NCBI RefSeq assembly: GCF_009827495.1
Contig: NZ_WTZA01000001.1
Coordinates: 1,748,001-1,812,000, forward strand
Source of the DNA: Tsuneonella aeria
GTDB taxonomy: Bacteria; Pseudomonadota; Alphaproteobacteria; Sphingomonadales; Sphingomonadaceae
Length of the DNA stretch: 64,000 bases
Direction of reading: 5' to 3'
Made by a program: the position numbers and the translations under genes. The notes below the pieces were generated by a model. That model was not told where the DNA came from. It searched no databases and saw only the letters and a list, made by a program, of their open reading frames with translations. This document shows, in pieces, positions 63,941 through 64,000 of this stretch (the first letter of the stretch is position 1; every line of letters begins with the position of its first letter).

Positions 63941-64000
63941 CGGGTGGGTGCATCCATCGGCGCGGCGCGCGCCGCAGGAACGGCATCCGCGCCGAGTTCG
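63937..64000 (-). CDS. C-terminus of an unidentified gene upstream of msrA (partial)
   Basis: An open frame enters from the right edge and ends ELGADAVPAARAAPMDAPTR followed by TGA at 63939-63937. That stop overlaps the msrA TTG start by 4 bases, a typical coupled arrangement. Only about 20 residues are visible, so the protein cannot be identified. Confidence 0.5.
   Translation of the reverse strand, partial: ELGADAVPAARAAPMDAPTR

Overview
The window is a piece of a GC-rich (roughly two-thirds G+C) chromosome. The protein families fit an alphaproteobacterium of the Sphingomonadales, most likely Erythrobacteraceae (Erythrobacter, Qipengyuania or Altererythrobacter type). Pointers are the division-plane ATPase MipZ, a petABC bc1 operon, DUF3035 next to lspA, the DUF2975/XRE pair, the HRGNGP-type BON protein and sucC parted from sucD. 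This placement is inferred from gene content, not from a tree. There is no phage, IS element, integrase or CRISPR array. The region is mostly housekeeping core genome with a few accessory modules.

Layout. 1-6.3 kb: rpoB on the minus strand, running off the left edge. Facing away from it are a small peptide/DUF2975/XRE operon behind a dense array of TATCG sites, a lipoprotein, and rplJ-rplL on the plus strand, so the usual rplJL-rpoBC order is broken. 6.3-12.5 kb: a ligase-associated DEXH helicase, a BON protein with a long disordered N-terminus, and a minus-strand run mipZ - J-domain protein - phosphomannomutase. 12.6-18 kb: panC, tRNA-Gly, then pgeF, the bc1 complex genes petA-petB-petC and apt. 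18-26 kb: pepN, a YeeZ-like epimerase, an EamA exporter coupled to a threonine aldolase, a small acetyltransferase, two membrane PH-domain proteins and tRNA-Thr. 26.2-34 kb: a tightly packed plus-strand chain gpmA-purE-purK-folA-ribF-ileS-lspA-DUF3035 with many start/stop overlaps.

34-43 kb: a CNNM/CorC-type protein, an OmpA lipoprotein, a multi-pass membrane protein, an inositol-phosphatase family enzyme, sucC, etfB-etfA and a DUF389 protein. 43-49.5 kb: an RND efflux pump with its adaptor, followed downstream by DUF445 and a GNAT gene. 49.6-54.2 kb: a probable glycan module (UDP-galactopyranose-mutase-like oxidoreductase, GtrA, GT-C-like membrane protein) and a tandem PilZ protein. 54.4-60.7 kb: tRNA-Leu, ihfB, a YtrA-type GntR regulator divergent from a POT peptide transporter, then two coupled envelope amidohydrolases and an FKBP isomerase. 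60.7-64 kb: dxs, a Zur-like Fur protein, a lipoprotein MsrA and the 3' tip of one more gene.

The observations most worth following are: (i) the TATCG-studded promoter of the peptide/DUF2975/XRE operon; (ii) the second amidohydrolase, which has lost every metal ligand yet is translationally coupled to an intact partner; (iii) an RND pump with about 100 extra residues that add two predicted membrane helices between TM6 and TM7; (iv) a PilZ protein with two intact c-di-GMP motifs; and (v) an abrupt composition patch inside the editing domain of ileS.
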